A DNA stretch of 64,000 bases from JBGLNJ01 sp034434835 (GTDB taxonomy: Bacteria > Chloroflexota > Anaerolineae > Fen-1058), in contig DAOTXX010000179.1 of assembly GCA_034434835.1 (NCBI GenBank), positions 1-64,000 on the forward strand, written 5' to 3'. Below the pieces are notes generated by a model that saw nothing but the letters and a program-made list of their open reading frames with translations, had not been told where the DNA came from and searched no databases. A program made the position numbers and the translations under genes. Of this stretch, positions 62,037-64,000 are shown in pieces (position 1 is the first letter of the stretch; the number at the start of each line of letters is the position of its first letter).

Positions 62037-62981
62037 TCAATCCTCTGGAGGCGCGCTGTATTCTGCGCCGTGTGCTTCCAGCAGTTGGATGATGTGGTGA
62101 GCAGCCTCTCGATCGGGCGAGAACTGCACCATGTCATGAGCAAAGTACAACGCGGACGCATTGGCGAATGTCTTGGCATTGACGTCGGCTCCTCGCTCAA
62201 GCAATAGAGAGACTGTTTCCACGTTTCCCGCGATCACGGCTTGCATCAGCGCAGTCCATCCCGAAGCACTGGGCTGGTTAATGCTGGCCCCTGCGTCCAG
62301 CAATTGCTTGACCACCTCGATCTGGCCGCTTTGCGCTGCCCAACGCAAGGCCGAAATGTCCTGATCGTCAGACACGTTGACGTTGGCCCCTGCCTGGAGC
62401 GCCATTTTCAAGTCGTTGAGATCTCCCTCAGAGGCAGCTTTTAACAACTGCGCCTCCAGAGCAGAGTGATGCTTTGTTTTGGGCTTGACTTGCCTGATCT
62501 GGGCTACCTGCAAGAATTCGAGAAACCACATCCAGGCCTGCACGGCCTCTGGAAGCACCATGCCGGCTTCGGCATTCTCTTTGAGAATGTTGACCTTGAA
62601 CTGAACGCTTGACAAGAGATCGTTCGTGACCTTAGCTCCCCTGGCGAGCAGGAATTCCACGGTGTCGAACTGTCCCGCCAGAGCAGCGCTCATCAGGGGC
62701 GTCATGTCGGCGCCTCCCAGGTTTTCGATGTCCGCCCCGGCCTCGATCAGCCGCTTCACGACCTCGAGGTGTCCTTCTCTTGCGGCTTCGTTCAAGGCCG
62801 AATACCCGTACTGGTCACGAGCATTCACATTCGCTCCTTTCTCCAGGCAGGCGTCCACCGCACTCAGGTCCCCCCGGGACGCGGCTAGCAGGAGCTGCTC
62901 ATCTATCTGCTTGGTCGTTTGCTCTTTCTGGGGGTGTGGTTGCTCTACCTTGGTTGTCTTTTGGGATCTCTTTTTTGCCAT
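62037..62981 (-). CDS. ankyrin-repeat protein
   Basis: A 314-residue soluble protein. A lysine-rich N-terminus is followed by ankyrin repeats in two blocks: about residues 25-120 ('LNEAAREGHLEVVKRLIEAG', 'TPLMSAALAGQFDTVEFLL') and about 175-310 ('LLKAASEGDLNDLKMALQAG', 'GWTALMQAVIAGNVETVSLL'), separated by a 50-residue non-repeat helix. Ankyrins bind proteins; partner unknown. ATG at 62981 starts after the palindromic element at 63017-63068; no good ribosome binding site is present, so the start is uncertain. Confidence 0.88.
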   Translation of the reverse strand: MAKKRSQKTTKVEQPHPQKEQTTKQIDEQLLLAASRGDLSAVDACLEKGANVNARDQYGYSALNEAAREGHLEVVKRLIEAGADIENLGGADMTPLMSAALAGQFDTVEFLLARGAKVTNDLLSSVQFKVNILKENAEAGMVLPEAVQAWMWFLEFLQVAQIRQVKPKTKHHSALEAQLLKAASEGDLNDLKMALQAGANVNVSDDQDISALRWAAQSGQIEVVKQLLDAGASINQPSASGWTALMQAVIAGNVETVSLLLERGADVNAKTFANASALYFAHDMVQFSPDREAAHHIIQLLEAHGAEYSAPPED

Positions 62982-63016
62982 AGGGACATGGAAATAGTTA
63001 ATCGTCCCACCCTCTT

Positions 63017-63068
63017 CGTAGGAGCGCCCTCTGGGCGCGATTATCGCGCCGAGGACGGCGCTCCTACG
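63017..63068. repeat. palindromic repeat CGTAGGAGCGCC
   Basis: CGTAGGAGCGCC (63017-63028) and GGCGCTCCTACG (63057-63068) are exact complements, with an inner GGCGCGAT/ATCGCGCC hairpin in the middle. It sits just upstream of the ankyrin gene. Between 63069 and 63241 I see no gene. Confidence 0.75.
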
Positions 63069-63241
63069 CAGTAACAATGGGATGATTATTTTCTTCTGCG
63101 CCCATAACTGCCACGTGGTTTCCCTTCAGCAGCATATGGGTCAATCAGCACAAACCTCTGGGAGCAAAATACCCTCGCACTTCCAAAGAGTTTTCAAATT
63201 CGCTGAAACAGATATATCCTTCATTCATGCGTGTCAACTTA

Positions 63242-63304
63242 AGGTTGGAGTGCAGGCTTCAGCCTGCATAAAACGCGGCCTGAAGGCCGCACTCCGGGGC
63301 TAAA
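63242..63304. repeat. GTTGGAGTGC palindromic repeat, copy C
   Basis: Begins AGGTTGGAGTGCAGGCTTC, has the inner hairpin GCAGGCttcaGCCTGC and the segment GGCCTGAAGGCC, and ends GCACTCCGGGGC. Outer GGAGTGC/GCACTCC match copies A and B. Confidence 0.88.
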
Positions 63305-63313
63305 GTTTACACC

Positions 63314-63366
63314 GTATGCGTCAGCCGCCACGTAGCGAAGGAGCAAAGCGGTCGGCTGCGTTGGGT
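63314..63366. other. attC-like imperfect palindrome, copy 1
   Basis: In the orientation of the two small genes (minus) it starts ACCCAAC, which fits RYYYAAC, continues GCAGCCGACCGC, has a loop of about 18 bases, then GGCGGCTGACGC. GCAGCCG and CGGCTG-x-GC pair, with an unpaired base in one arm, as in integron attC sites. The outer partner is weaker: the terminal sequence reads GTGTAAAC rather than GTTRRRY. Confidence 0.45.
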
Positions 63367-63398
63367 AGGCCAACTCCCCATTGCCTGCTGTTTCGGAC

Positions 63399-63662
63399 TC
63401 AAGTTGCAGGTACAGTCTTGGACACCGGATGCGCAATGCGCCGTAAGGCTTGCTCTATCGCCTGGGGAAAATCTACGAAGACAAAATAGTCCGCAGGATA
63501 CAAGTAGTCTTCACCCTCGTTGTCTATCACACGGATGTACTTTGACTTTGCGGCATTCTCATCGGGCAAGACTTCATATATCATGCGTGGCGTGAGCAAG
63601 TCCGGGTCATCGCTGTGAACACAAATGGCAAATCGTGGTCCTGACTTTTGACGTTTGGTCAT
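63399..63662 (-). CDS. small protein, unknown function (cassette gene 2)
   Basis: An 87-residue protein ('FAICVHSDDPDLLTPRMIYE', 'VIDNEGEDYLYPADYFVFVD') of alpha/beta type without signal peptide. Short proteins of this kind, with the same 'EVLPD..A' and 'DYLYP..YF' pattern, occur in cyanobacterial and Chloroflexota genomes as I recall, but no function is assigned. It starts 9 bases after the other small gene and is flanked by two attC-like sites. No ribosome binding site is strong; it may be coupled to the upstream gene. Confidence 0.6.
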   Translation of the reverse strand: MTKRQKSGPRFAICVHSDDPDLLTPRMIYEVLPDENAAKSKYIRVIDNEGEDYLYPADYFVFVDFPQAIEQALRRIAHPVSKTVPAT

Positions 63663-63671
63663 ACTCGCTCA

Positions 63672-63905
63672 TCAATCCAAGAAACGTTTGATTCTCATTT
63701 TCCGTTTGCCGATGCCATGAGCTTCAAACCAGTGGAGTTCTGCCAGCCGTATAGTGCCATCGGCCAGCCGTACGGTAGTTATCCCTGTCAGTTTCCGCCA
63801 ACGGCCCGGGCCATATCGCTTTCGTAGCAAGGCAAGTATGCGAATGCCACTGCCTGTTGCAATAGATTGGATGTCGGCAATCTCGCTGATGATTTCAAAG
63901 CGCAT
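63672..63905 (-). CDS. small basic protein, unknown function (cassette gene 1)
   Basis: A 77-residue, very basic protein: acidic start 'MRFEIISEIADIQSIATG', then 'RKRYGPGRWRKLTGITTVRL' and C-terminus 'HGIGKRKMRIKRFLD'. Similar small proteins occur widely beside a second short gene in Cyanobacteria and Chloroflexota, as I recall; function unknown. A near-consensus promoter lies so close to the ATG at 63905 that the message is probably leaderless, and no ribosome binding site is present. The attC-like site at 63949 lies about 45 bases upstream. Confidence 0.6.
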   Translation of the reverse strand: MRFEIISEIADIQSIATGSGIRILALLRKRYGPGRWRKLTGITTVRLADGTIRLAELHWFEAHGIGKRKMRIKRFLD

Positions 63906-63913
63906 CGAGACAC

Positions 63914-63942
63914 ATTATCGCATGTGTCGTCCTGGGATGCAA
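63914..63942 (-). promoter_or_regulatory. promoter inside the cassette
   Basis: On the minus strand TTGCAT (63942-63937), 17-base spacer, GATAAT (63919-63914), then 8 bases to the ATG at 63905. Transcription would start next to the start codon. Confidence 0.55.
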
Positions 63943-63948
63943 GCAGTG

Positions 63949-64000
63949 GCCCAACGTATGCGTCAACCGCACGCGAAGCGAAGCGGAGCGTGTCGGCTGC
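63949..64000. other. attC-like imperfect palindrome, copy 2 (cut by window edge)
   Basis: On the plus strand GCCCAAC (63949-63955) fits RYYYAAC; then GTATGCGTCAACCGCACGC and GAGCGTGTCGGCTGC, which can pair as GCGTG-T-CGG with an extra unpaired base. The expected closing GTTRRRY would fall beyond position 64000. Oriented the same way as copy 1. Confidence 0.45.

Noticed and set aside
63399..63905. Toxin-antitoxin pair
   Set aside because: Size and two-gene layout fit, but neither protein has a recognisable toxin or antitoxin motif, so no such call is made.

Overview
The window is a GC-rich bacterial chromosome segment that most resembles Chloroflexota (Anaerolineae-like). This is an inference from gene content and style, not from a marker tree. 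The clues are a Tad/Flp pilus cluster with no outer-membrane secretin (a monoderm arrangement), secreted proteins with long Pro-Thr stalks, a secreted protein ending in a '(Y/H)LP(I/V)V(L/M)' motif, a TPR protein full of 'PxWL' motifs, the long form of HPF, and unusually many palindromic and 7-bp-period repeats between genes. No rRNA, tRNA or CRISPR array was seen.

Layout. 0-11.8 kb (+): a transposase fragment and a small TIR element with an apparent 9-bp target duplication; a GlsB/YeaQ membrane protein; acyl-CoA metabolism (3-hydroxybutyryl-CoA dehydrogenase, acyl-CoA dehydrogenase, a quinone-reductase-like MDR protein, a carboxyltransferase, biotin carboxylase and a biotinyl carrier protein), with a lipoprotein form of ComEA between the carboxylase subunits and an M24-fold protein at the end. 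11.8-18.7 kb: DUF58/MoxR pair, thpR, phosphoribosyltransferase, an Amt-like channel without its pore histidines, a Mut7-C RNase, rsfS and an extended nucleoside diphosphate kinase. 18.8-21.7 kb: one large TPR/low-complexity protein. 22.2-29.8 kb (+): a TetR-controlled ABC-2 efflux operon (two permeases, two ATPases, two HlyD-type adaptors) preceded by a promoter and an 18-bp operator palindrome.

29.9-47.0 kb (-): two consecutive minus-strand blocks with their own promoters. The upstream block has TadE, TadG-vWA and TadE-PT-stalk proteins, a secreted protein and a GT39/ArnT-like glycosyltransferase. The downstream block is cpaB, tadZ/cpaE, tadA/cpaF, tadB, tadC, comF and hpf, closed by an intrinsic terminator. 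The first block supplies surface or pseudopilin-like proteins and perhaps a glycosyltransferase that decorates them; the second supplies the secretion motor. No Flp pilin, prepilin peptidase or secretin gene is present here.

47.1-64 kb: lipoprotein and DagK-type lipid kinase (+); then mainly minus-strand genes: a membrane GAF protein with a CheA-P2-like tail, acyl-CoA dehydrogenase, small secreted proteins, a molybdopterin hydroxylase whose 2Fe-2S and Mo modules are fused, its FAD subunit, an HpcH/HpaI aldolase, dnaE and an ankyrin protein. The last 700 bases hold two small genes of unknown function between two similar imperfect palindromes that look like integron attC sites, a possible gene cassette. 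Insertion-like short elements, three copies of a GTTGGAGTGC repeat family and at least eight heptad-repeat tracts are spread through the intergenic DNA, and two of the heptad tracts have entered coding frames.
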